A stretch of 10,980 nt of DNA. Source: Porticoccaceae bacterium. Lineage in GTDB: Bacteria; Pseudomonadota; Gammaproteobacteria; Pseudomonadales; Porticoccaceae. A program made the position numbers and the translations under genes. Location of the stretch: positions 1-10,980 of the forward strand of contig JAHRWI010000036.1 in NCBI GenBank assembly GCA_019090225.1, read 5' to 3'. Below are positions 1 to 5,631 of this stretch, piece by piece. The notes under the pieces were generated by a model. The model saw nothing but the letters and a program-made list of their open reading frames with translations, had not been told where the DNA came from and ran no database searches. Position 1 is the stretch's first letter. Every line of letters begins with the position of its first letter.

Positions 1-2
1 AA

Positions 3-2006
3 GAGACAGATGCTGACCTGGTGAACAATCGCCCGGTAGCAACTCTGCGGGATTTAATGCGTCTGAAAACCGACAATCCTTCCATCCCCCTTGATCAAGT
101 CGAGTCCGCTAAAGATATTATTGCCCGCTTCGACTCTGCCGGCATGTCTTTGGGGGCGCTGTCTCCAGAGGCCCATGAATCCCTTGCTGAGGCCCTTAAC
201 AGCCTCGGAGGTCGTTCAAATTCAGGGGAAGGCGGTGAAGACCCTAAGCGTTACGGTACCAATAAAAGCTCGAAAATTAAGCAGGTAGCGTCTGGTCGTT
301 TTGGTGTTACACCCCACTATCTGGTCAACGCAGAAGTGATTCAAATAAAAGTTGCGCAAGGTGCCAAGCCAGGTGAAGGTGGCCAGTTACCCGGCGGCAA
401 AGTCAACGATCTTATTGCCAGTTTGCGTTATTCCGTGCCAGGCGTGACCTTGATTTCGCCCCCGCCACACCATGATATTTATTCGATAGAAGATTTAGCT
501 CAGCTCATTTTTGATTTGAAACAGGTTAACCCGCAGGCGCTCGTTTCTGTGAAGCTAGTGTCGCGCCCGGGTGTTGGTACCATTGCAGCCGGTGTCGCTA
601 AGGCCTACGCCGACTTAATCACTATCTCAGGTTACGACGGCGGCACTGCTGCGAGTCCGCTAACGTCTATTCGCTACGCCGGTTCACCCTGGGAACTAGG
701 TTTGGCAGAAACCCATCAAACCTTGCAGGCTAACGACCTGCGTGACAAGGTTCGGGTGCAGACTGATGGCGGATTAAAAACCGGTCTTGACGTCATAAAA
801 GCCGCCATTTTGGGTGCTGAAAGCTTTGGTTTTGGTACCGCGCCTATGGTCGCGCTGGGTTGTAAATACTTGCGTATTTGCCATCTCAATAATTGTGCGA
901 CCGGTGTCGCGACTCAAGATCAGCGCTTGCGAGACGGTTACTACGCTGGCACGGTTGCACATGCTCGGAACTTCTTTTTGTTTGTTGCCGAAGAGGTTCG
1001 TGAATTCCTGGCGATGTTGGGTGTCTCAAGCCTCGTAGAGCTGATTGGTCGTGTTGACTTGCTTGAAGTGCTGCCCGGTCGAACTGCGCGTCAACAGCAG
1101 CTGGATCTGTCGCCAATCTTGCATCGGGATGCTTTGCTCGACAGTAAGCCGCAATATTGTCAGGTCGCCAGCAATAGACCCTTTGATAAAGGTGAACTGG
1201 CAGAGCGCATGGTGGATGATATTTTACCTGCCATTGAAAACAGCGCCGGTGGTCATTTTGAATACACCGTGTCCAATTGTGATCGCACAATTGGTGCACG
1301 TCTGAGTGGCGAAATTGCGCGTAGGCATGGCAATCAGGGCATGGCGGATGCGCCAATTAAGATTTCCTTGAGCGGTGTCGCAGGACAATCGTTGGGTGCC
1401 TGGAATGCCGGTGGTCTGGAGCTATATTTATCGGGCGATGCCAATGACTATGTCGGTAAAGGCATGGCGGGAGGAAAGATTATTTTGTCTCCGCCACCGG
1501 GCAGTCAGTTTGCCAGTCATGACGCGCCTATTATGGGTAATACCTGCTTGTACGGCGCAACTGGCGGTAAATTGTTTGCCGCAGGTCGGGCAGGAGAACG
1601 TTTTGCGGTTAGGAACTCTGGTGCTCATACGGTGGTAGAAGGTGCTGGCGATCATTGCTGTGAATATATGACCGGTGGTGTGGTAGTCGTTCTGGGTTCC
1701 ACGGGTCATAATTTTGGTGCCGGAATGACCGGCGGGTTTTCATATGTGCTTGATATAGAAAGAGATTTTTATGATCGTGTCAATACCGAATTGGTCGAAG
1801 TGCAGCGTATAACTCAGGAAGCACTGGAGAATCAACGGTCTTTTCTAAGACATATGATAGAAGAATTTGTTGAAGAAACTGGCAGCGAACGAGGTCGGGA
1901 ACTGGCCGAAAACTTTGATGATTACGTTGCCAAATTCTGGTTGGTCAAACCGAAATCTGCCACCCTTACGAGCTTGTTTGAAAATACCCGTGGGCGACCT
2001 GAGTGA
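3..2006 (+). CDS. gltB: Glutamate synthase (NADPH) large subunit, C-terminal part (5' end outside window)
   Basis: The alpha subunit of glutamate synthase makes glutamate from 2-oxoglutarate and glutamine-derived ammonia in the cytoplasm. The frame is open to the left edge (E-T-D-A-D-L precede the GTG at 21), so that GTG is an internal Val and not a start. About 667 residues are visible, against roughly 1,500 for the family; the N-terminal glutaminase domain is missing. Numbering from 21: the FMN/synthase domain begins with GMSLGALSPEAH and GGRSNSGEGGEDP. GAKPGEGGQLPGGK follows near 114-127, then SGYDGGTAASP. The 3Fe-4S cysteines C281, C287 and C292 lie in CKYLRICHLNNC. The C-terminal Gly-rich beta-helix (GXGXG) domain runs from about 450 (GAWNAGGLELYLSGDA) to about 575. 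It ends in TGA, 61 nt before gltD. The identification is very secure. Confidence 0.97.
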   Translation, partial: ETDADLVNNRPVATLRDLMRLKTDNPSIPLDQVESAKDIIARFDSAGMSLGALSPEAHESLAEALNSLGGRSNSGEGGEDPKRYGTNKSSKIKQVASGRFGVTPHYLVNAEVIQIKVAQGAKPGEGGQLPGGKVNDLIASLRYSVPGVTLISPPPHHDIYSIEDLAQLIFDLKQVNPQALVSVKLVSRPGVGTIAAGVAKAYADLITISGYDGGTAASPLTSIRYAGSPWELGLAETHQTLQANDLRDKVRVQTDGGLKTGLDVIKAAILGAESFGFGTAPMVALGCKYLRICHLNNCATGVATQDQRLRDGYYAGTVAHARNFFLFVAEEVREFLAMLGVSSLVELIGRVDLLEVLPGRTARQQQLDLSPILHRDALLDSKPQYCQVASNRPFDKGELAERMVDDILPAIENSAGGHFEYTVSNCDRTIGARLSGEIARRHGNQGMADAPIKISLSGVAGQSLGAWNAGGLELYLSGDANDYVGKGMAGGKIILSPPPGSQFASHDAPIMGNTCLYGATGGKLFAAGRAGERFAVRNSGAHTVVEGAGDHCCEYMTGGVVVVLGSTGHNFGAGMTGGFSYVLDIERDFYDRVNTELVEVQRITQEALENQRSFLRHMIEEFVEETGSERGRELAENFDDYVAKFWLVKPKSATLTSLFENTRGRPE

Positions 2007-2067
2007 TTGCTAGGAATGATGCCAGTGTGGCCTATGCTATGGGTGGATGTATTAAGAGAAAATATCT

Positions 2068-2481
2068 ATGTCTGAGCGCCTGAATAACCATTTTCAATTC
2101 CTTGAGTTAGAGCGTCGGGATCCCGAAAAAAAGTCCATCGTCGATCGCACCGAGGGCTTTGCGGAAATCTATGAACCCTATGCTACGCACGATGCGGCTG
2201 CGCAGGCGCACCGATGCCTGGATTGCGGCAATCCTTATTGCGAATGGAAATGCCCGGTCCATAACTACATACCGAACTGGCTACAATTAGTGGTCGACGG
2301 TAATATCTTAAAAGCTGCCGAGTTGTGCCACGAAACCAATACCCTGCCTGAAATCTGTGGTCGCATTTGTCCCCAGGACAGACTCTGTGAAGGTGCGTGT
2401 ACGCTCAACGATGATTTTGGCGCGGTGACTATCGGCAATGTTGAAAAATACATTACTGATACCGCCCTGGCCATGGGTTGA
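2068..2481 (+). CDS. gltD: Glutamate synthase small subunit, N-terminal Fe-S part, ended by an in-frame TGA
   Basis: This is the first 137 residues of GltD, the beta subunit that passes electrons from NADPH to GltB. The two 4Fe-4S cysteine clusters are complete: C50, C53, C58, C62 (CLDCGNPYCEWKC) and C97, C101, C107, C111 (CGRIC, then LCEGAC). The frame stops at TGA 2479-2481, after KYITDTALAMG. In GltD homologues this segment continues as GWRPD, and here the bases after the stop encode RPD in the same frame. The TGA therefore stands where a conserved Trp (TGG) is expected, as residue 138. Continuous reading to 3489 would give 473 residues, the normal family length. The start ATG has only a weak purine-rich AAGAGAAAA tract ahead of it. 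Alone, this fragment would lack the FAD and NADPH domains. Confidence 0.9.
   Translation: MSERLNNHFQFLELERRDPEKKSIVDRTEGFAEIYEPYATHDAAAQAHRCLDCGNPYCEWKCPVHNYIPNWLQLVVDGNILKAAELCHETNTLPEICGRICPQDRLCEGACTLNDDFGAVTIGNVEKYITDTALAMG
2479..2481 (+). other. In-frame TGA replacing conserved Trp138 of GltD
   Basis: TGA interrupts gltD between GGT and CGA, with the same frame open on both sides. One transition (TGG to TGA) explains it. The base after the stop is C, known to be a leaky context for UGA, and near-cognate decoding of UGA by tRNA-Trp would restore the expected residue. The position is the linker between the Fe-S domain and the FAD Rossmann domain. Candidate explanations are a base-call error, a true nonsense mutation, or readthrough. 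Sequence alone cannot separate them. Confidence 0.85.
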
Positions 2482-2490
2482 CGACCAGAT

Positions 2491-3489
2491 ATGTCTGAGG
2501 TCCAGGCGACCGGCAAGAAAGTCGCCGTTATTGGTGCTGGGCCAGCCGGTCTTGGCTGTGCCGATATTCTGGTGCGCAACGGTGTTCATCCGGTGGTATT
2601 TGATCGTTATCCCGAAATTGGTGGCTTGTTAACTTTCGGTATTCCCGAGTTCAAGCTAGAAAAATCCGTGATGGCTAAACGACGTGAAATATTTACCGAA
2701 ATGGGTGTTGAATTTCGTTTGAATATTGAGATAGGTGAGGATCTTGAGTTCGAAGACCTCCTCAACGAATATGACGCTGTTTTCCTGGGTATGGGGACGT
2801 ATAAATCCATGCGCGGTGGTTTTCCCGGTGAAGACTTGCTCGGTGTAAAGGATGCCTTGCCTTATCTGGTGGCCAATGTGAACCACAACCAGAACTGGCC
2901 CCAACAAGCCGGGCAGGATTTTTTGTCGGTTAAGGGTAAAAATGTTGTGGTTCTGGGTGGCGGTGATACCGCCATGGATTGCAACCGCACCGCTATTCGC
3001 CAGGGTGCCAACAAGGTGACTTGTATTTATCGACGGGACGAAGCCAATATGCCTGGCTCTCGTCGGGAAGTGACCAATGCCCAGGAAGAGGGGGTTGAGT
3101 TTTTATTTAATCAGCAACCCTTAGAAATTGTCGGTAATAACGAAGTCACCGGCATTAAAGTGATTGCCACTGAATTGGGTGCCCCCGATGAAAACGGGCG
3201 GCAGAGACCCACACCAGTGGCCGGTAGCGAGCAAGTAGTTGCTGCTGATATCGTTTTACTGGCCTTTGGTTTTCAACCTAGCCCCGCATCCTGGTTTGCT
3301 CAGCACGACATCGGACTTAACGATTGGGATGGTGTAATCGCTGATGAAGATCAGCCTTATCCGTTCCAAACCGGCAATGAGAAAGTCTTTGCTGGTGGCG
3401 ATATGGTCCGTGGTTCGGATCTGGTGGTTACCGCTATCTGGGAAGGTCGTAAGGCTGCCGAAGGCATTCTAGACTTTCTTGATGTTTAA
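2491..3489 (+). CDS. gltD: Glutamate synthase small subunit, FAD/NADPH oxidoreductase part (same frame as the upstream fragment)
   Basis: This is the remaining 332 residues of GltD, counted from the first ATG after the in-frame TGA. It holds the FAD-binding Rossmann motif (VAVIGAGPAGLGCAD, from about residue 11) and the family signature GGLLTFGIPEFKL. The NADPH motif GGGDTAMD is at about 156-163, followed by RRDEANMPGSRRE. The second FAD segment, FAGGDMVRGSDLVVTAIWEGR, lies near the C-terminus. I see no convincing Shine-Dalgarno sequence before this ATG. Independent translation would depend on reinitiation 9 nt after the TGA; it is more likely the rest of one 473-residue protein. It ends in TAA, 59 nt before hemE. 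Family assignment is secure; the start is not. Confidence 0.9.
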   Translation: MSEVQATGKKVAVIGAGPAGLGCADILVRNGVHPVVFDRYPEIGGLLTFGIPEFKLEKSVMAKRREIFTEMGVEFRLNIEIGEDLEFEDLLNEYDAVFLGMGTYKSMRGGFPGEDLLGVKDALPYLVANVNHNQNWPQQAGQDFLSVKGKNVVVLGGGDTAMDCNRTAIRQGANKVTCIYRRDEANMPGSRREVTNAQEEGVEFLFNQQPLEIVGNNEVTGIKVIATELGAPDENGRQRPTPVAGSEQVVAADIVLLAFGFQPSPASWFAQHDIGLNDWDGVIADEDQPYPFQTGNEKVFAGGDMVRGSDLVVTAIWEGRKAAEGILDFLDV

Positions 3490-3548
3490 GTTTGAGGACT
3501 AACCTTGACAATTAATCTAGAATAATTGGAGTTGCAACAGGCCTGAGT

Positions 3549-4610
3549 ATGTCGGATTTAAAAAATGATCGTTTCTTGCGGGCCTTATTACGCCAGCCTG
3601 TAGATGCTACACCCGTGTGGGTGATGCGCCAGGCCGGTCGATATCTACCTGAATATCGGGCCAGGCGGGAGCGGGCCGGGGATTTTATGTCTCTGTGTCA
3701 AAATCCTCAAGGAGCTTGCGAGGTAACGTTGCAGCCGTTGGAACGTTTTGACCTGGACGCGGCGATATTGTTCTCCGATATTTTGACCATTCCTGATGCC
3801 ATGGGCCTGGGTCTGTATTTTGATCAGGGCGAGGGTCCCAAGTTTCGTAAAGCCATTGAGTCAGCTAAAGATATAGAAGATCTACCCATCGTCAATACTG
3901 CTTCGGACCTACCCTATGTCCCTGATGCCATCCGTTTAATCAGACGAGAATTGAATGGCCGGGTACCGCTGATCGGTTTTTCAGGGAGCCCGTGGACGCT
4001 GGCGACCTACATGATCGAAGGTGGGAGTAGTAAAGATTTTGCGAAAATAAAAACAATGGCTTACAGCAACCCGGATCTGTTGGCTGTACTGCTTGAAAAG
4101 CTAACACTGTCGGTTATCGATTATCTAAATGCACAAATAGCTGCTGGTGCCCAGGCAGTTCAGATTTTCGATACTTGGGGCGGGGTGTTGAGTACAGCCG
4201 CCTTCCAGCAATTTTCATTAAAGTATATGGCCCAGATTGTAGCTGGATTAAATACTGAAGCTGAGGGCAGAACGGTGCCGGTCATTCTTTTTACCAAAGG
4301 CGGCGGTGGCTGGCTTGAATCTGTAGTAGCCACGGGCTGTCATGCCATCGGCCTGGATTGGACGCAGGACATGGGTGAAGCCCGAGCCAGGGTGGGTGAC
4401 AGAGTCGCCTTGCAAGGTAATTTGGACCCAGCAATTTTGCGAAGTTCAGTACAGGTTGTCGAATCAGAAGTAGGAAAAATTCTCGGCAGCTACGGAAGTG
4501 GTGAAGGCCACGTCTTTAATCTGGGACATGGCGTAACGCCTGATATTGACCCCAGACATGTGGCCGCATTGGTTGATGCTGTACACAGTCTATCTGTTAA
4601 ATATCATTAG
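3549..4610 (+). CDS. hemE: Uroporphyrinogen decarboxylase
   Basis: HemE removes four acetate carboxyl groups from uroporphyrinogen III to give coproporphyrinogen III in cytoplasmic heme synthesis, without a cofactor. The product is 353 residues, the usual length. Substrate-binding landmarks are all present: VMRQAGRYLPEYR with R27 and R31, FSDIL with D77, GFSGSPWTLATYMIEGG with Y154, FDTWGG, and LGHGVTPDIDP with H327. The start ATG gives the standard short N-terminus before the FLRALLRQP segment. The nearest upstream SD-like bases (AGG about 10 nt away) are weak. It lies 59 nt after gltD on the same strand and may be cotranscribed with it; gltBD-hemE neighbours are also known in Pseudomonas. 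It is intact and ends in TAG. Confidence 0.97.
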   Translation: MSDLKNDRFLRALLRQPVDATPVWVMRQAGRYLPEYRARRERAGDFMSLCQNPQGACEVTLQPLERFDLDAAILFSDILTIPDAMGLGLYFDQGEGPKFRKAIESAKDIEDLPIVNTASDLPYVPDAIRLIRRELNGRVPLIGFSGSPWTLATYMIEGGSSKDFAKIKTMAYSNPDLLAVLLEKLTLSVIDYLNAQIAAGAQAVQIFDTWGGVLSTAAFQQFSLKYMAQIVAGLNTEAEGRTVPVILFTKGGGGWLESVVATGCHAIGLDWTQDMGEARARVGDRVALQGNLDPAILRSSVQVVESEVGKILGSYGSGEGHVFNLGHGVTPDIDPRHVAALVDAVHSLSVKYH

Positions 4611-4729
4611 TGCTTACGAATAGCGAGCACAACAAATGTTGTAAATAAGTGCTGTATAACAGCAGGTGTATGGGTGATTGACGGCTGTACGTCGCTCCAG
4701 CAAAAAATAAACCTTCAAGGTAAAAAACT
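4611..4729. other. Convergent spacer between hemE and pilE, with small hairpins and no gene
   Basis: This holds no coding frame that I can support. On the + strand there is ACAAC-AAAT-GTTGT (4629-4642), which can alternatively be enclosed by AGCAC (4626-4630) pairing with GTGCT (4649-4653). GCTGT-ATA-ACAGC follows (4651-4663). None is followed by a T run on the + strand, so I do not call them a hemE terminator, although they could stall or protect the 3' end of the message. Confidence 0.5.
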
Positions 4730-4736
4730 TTACCAG
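4701..4736 (-). terminator. Possible weak terminator after pilE
   Basis: Reading the - strand, GGTAAA-GTTT-TTTACC (4736-4721) overlaps the pilE stop codon. A small ACCT-TGA-AGGT palindrome and the T-rich TTTATTTTTT follow directly. The stem is AT-rich and short, so this is a modest candidate for an intrinsic terminator closing the pil operon. Confidence 0.35.
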
Positions 4737-5164
4737 CAATTAGCTTGAGCCGCCTCTTTTGCACCCGTATGAGCAAGCTTTAAGGTGCCGCAGTCATCGC
4801 TCGCCTGTCCACCTTTCGGGGCTGCTTCGAGCTTGTACTGTGTTTGTGTTAGTCCTGTTAGGGTGATGTCGTAATGCTTCGTCGCACCATCTTTCGGAGA
4901 TTCATTGAACGGTAAGGCAACAGCGGTTCCGCCTGCATCCTGATCATAGCGATTATTCTCAGTGTAGAACCTCTGCATAAAACTGGCTAGTTCCACTAAA
5001 TCAGCTTTTCCAACGCCCCTTCGGGTCTTTTCTGTTTGAGCATAGTAGCTAGGCAAGGCAATGGCGGCGACAATACCGATAATCGCGAGAACCACTAGCA
5101 TCTCGATCAGGGAAAAACCTCGTGTTAGTCTGGATCTTTTTTTGCTATGTGGTAAGTGCTTCAT
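4730..5164 (-). CDS. pilE: Minor type IV pilin PilE-like (prepilin)
   Basis: This is a 144-residue prepilin of the PilE type found at the end of Pseudomonas-like minor pilin operons, expected in the initiation complex of the type IVa pilus. The basic leader ends at G16, followed by the mature N-terminus FSLIEMLVVLAIIGIVAA. F17 is the methylated residue and E21 the conserved Glu5, so PilD-type peptidase processing is expected. Two C-terminal cysteines, C125 and C143 (…DDCGTLKL…ANCW), form the usual disulfide D-region. I chose ATG 5164 and not the further upstream ATG at 5278. It has an SD-like AAGGG (5175-5171) at 6 nt, it gives a normal leader length, and upstream codons belong to the pilY2-like gene in another frame. 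Its ATG overlaps the shifted-frame pilY2 stop as ATGA. Homology to the PilE minor pilin fits better than to the major pilin, given the operon position. Confidence 0.93.
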   Translation of the reverse strand: MKHLPHSKKRSRLTRGFSLIEMLVVLAIIGIVAAIALPSYYAQTEKTRRGVGKADLVELASFMQRFYTENNRYDQDAGGTAVALPFNESPKDGATKHYDITLTGLTQTQYKLEAAPKGGQASDDCGTLKLAHTGAKEAAQANCW

Positions 5165-5501
5165 TTTTGACCCTTGTTTAGATTCCAGGTTTCCCATACG
5201 GAAGAACTGCCCGGCGCCGCGAAGACAATCAGACCAACCTGATTCCCGACTTTTGCCACCGGTTTGATTTTCCCCCACCGATTTCTTTCGCAGACCACAC
5301 TTTACTCATAACGCGGAACTGCTTTCCATCGAAAGTTCTCGTGCTCAGAGCTTGGCTCACCTTGCCTACTGTGCCAGTAACACCATAGTTATTACTGGTG
5401 GCATGGAGTGTACTCATGTCAGGCCCGTTTATTACTCCAAAAACTAATATTGATGCCAGCCAATATTTTAGTTTGGGGAATGGTTTCATCGGTATGTTCA
5501 T
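5161..5501 (-). CDS. pilY2: PilY2-like small secreted protein, coding sequence split over two frames
   Basis: Between pilY1 and pilE, where Pseudomonas has pilY2. The first frame starts at ATG 5501 (AAGAAG just upstream), and has a signal-like N-terminus with hydrophobic core WLASILVFGVI and possible cleavage after A34 (LHA). It continues through RTFDGKQFRVMSKVW and stops at TGA 5231-5229 after 90 residues. Its last 12 residues look unlike a natural end. Stepping back one base at the G5A4 run joins residue 78 (K) to a 35-residue tail (IKPVAKVGNQVGLIVFAAPG onward, ending NLNKGQK). That tail stops at 5163-5161, overlapping the pilE start as ATGA. The joined product is 113 residues, close to the roughly 115 I recall for PilY2. 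Either a one-base indel or -1 frameshifting would explain the split. PilY2's exact role is unclear; mutants in Pseudomonas affect piliation or twitching. The name rests mainly on position and size. Confidence 0.65.
5268..5274 (-). promoter_or_regulatory. Candidate -1 slippery heptamer G GGA AAA in the pilY2-like gene
   Basis: On the - strand the frame reads GGT GGG GGA AAA TCA. The last seven bases before TCA are G GGA AAA, an X XXY YYZ heptamer in the correct register. A -1 slip gives ATC AAA CCG next, which opens the frame running to the pilE start. A perfect hairpin, AATCAG-GTTGGT-CTGATT (5244-5227), lies downstream, but its 23-nt spacer is longer than the 5-9 nt typical of stimulators. 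No good upstream SD-like stimulator is seen. The same bases are also a homopolymer pair prone to indel errors. Confidence 0.45.
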
Positions 5502-5541
5502 CACTAGCTTCTTTATTAAATCTCTCTGGGTTTTATTCTCC

Positions 5542-5553
5542 GCAGCTTGCTGC
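5542..5553 (-). repeat. Short palindrome after the U tract
   Basis: GCAGC-AA-GCTGC is a perfect 5-bp stem beginning directly after the T7 run of the preceding terminator on the - strand. It shares the 8-mer GCAAGCTG with the larger palindrome at 5597-5621. It might form a structured 5' end for any transcript passing into pilY2-pilE. Function is unknown. Confidence 0.4.
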
Positions 5554-5580
5554 AAAAAAACGCTTCGTGACGCGGAAGCG
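5554..5580 (-). terminator. Intrinsic terminator between pilY1 and pilY2-like gene
   Basis: On the - strand a perfect 6-bp stem, CGCTTC and GAAGCG, encloses the 8-nt loop CGCGTCAC. It is followed at once by seven T residues (5560-5554). This is the classic Rho-independent layout. It lies 52 nt past the pilY1 stop but upstream of pilY2 and pilE, which have no obvious promoter of their own. It may therefore act as a partial terminator inside the operon. Confidence 0.75.
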
Positions 5581-5596
5581 GGTGAATACACCTTAA

Positions 5597-5621
5597 TACC
5601 CCGCCAGCTTGCGGCGGGGTA
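5597..5621. repeat. GC-rich palindrome, REP-like
   Basis: TACCCCGCC and GGCGGGGTA form a perfect 9-bp inverted repeat around a 7-nt loop (AGCTTGC on the + strand). It begins 10 nt after the pilY1 stop on the - strand. No T run follows it closely, so it is not a terminator by itself. Its shape and intergenic position resemble REP-type elements, and it could also shield the pilY1 message from 3' exonucleases. Whether it is repeated elsewhere in the genome cannot be seen here. Confidence 0.5.
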
Positions 5622-5631
5622 GTTTATTCCC

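Noticed and set aside
886..1356. Antisense 156-residue frame inside gltB
   Set aside because: It lies opposite strongly conserved GltB motifs and has low-complexity His/Cys/Arg-rich composition with no recognisable domain: a shadow frame.
2479..2481. Alternative genetic code with UGA as Trp, or selenocysteine at this TGA
   Set aside because: gltB and pilW end properly at TGA, with pilW's in an ATGA overlap, and Trp is TGG throughout, so UGA works as stop here. The family has Trp and not Cys at this site, and no SECIS-like evidence was established.
3505..3510. Perfect -35-like TTGACA ahead of hemE
   Set aside because: No -10-like hexamer lies 15-19 nt downstream (that region reads TTGGAG, GGAGTT); the AATAAT found is only 10 nt away. 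I do not call a promoter.
4626..4663. Hairpins after hemE as an intrinsic terminator
   Set aside because: Stems are short and none is followed by a T run on the + strand.
4730..5278. Longer pilE start at 5278
   Set aside because: It would add 38 residues ahead of a normal basic leader. Those bases overlap the pilY2-like coding region in other frames, and ATG 5164 has its own SD and an ATGA junction.
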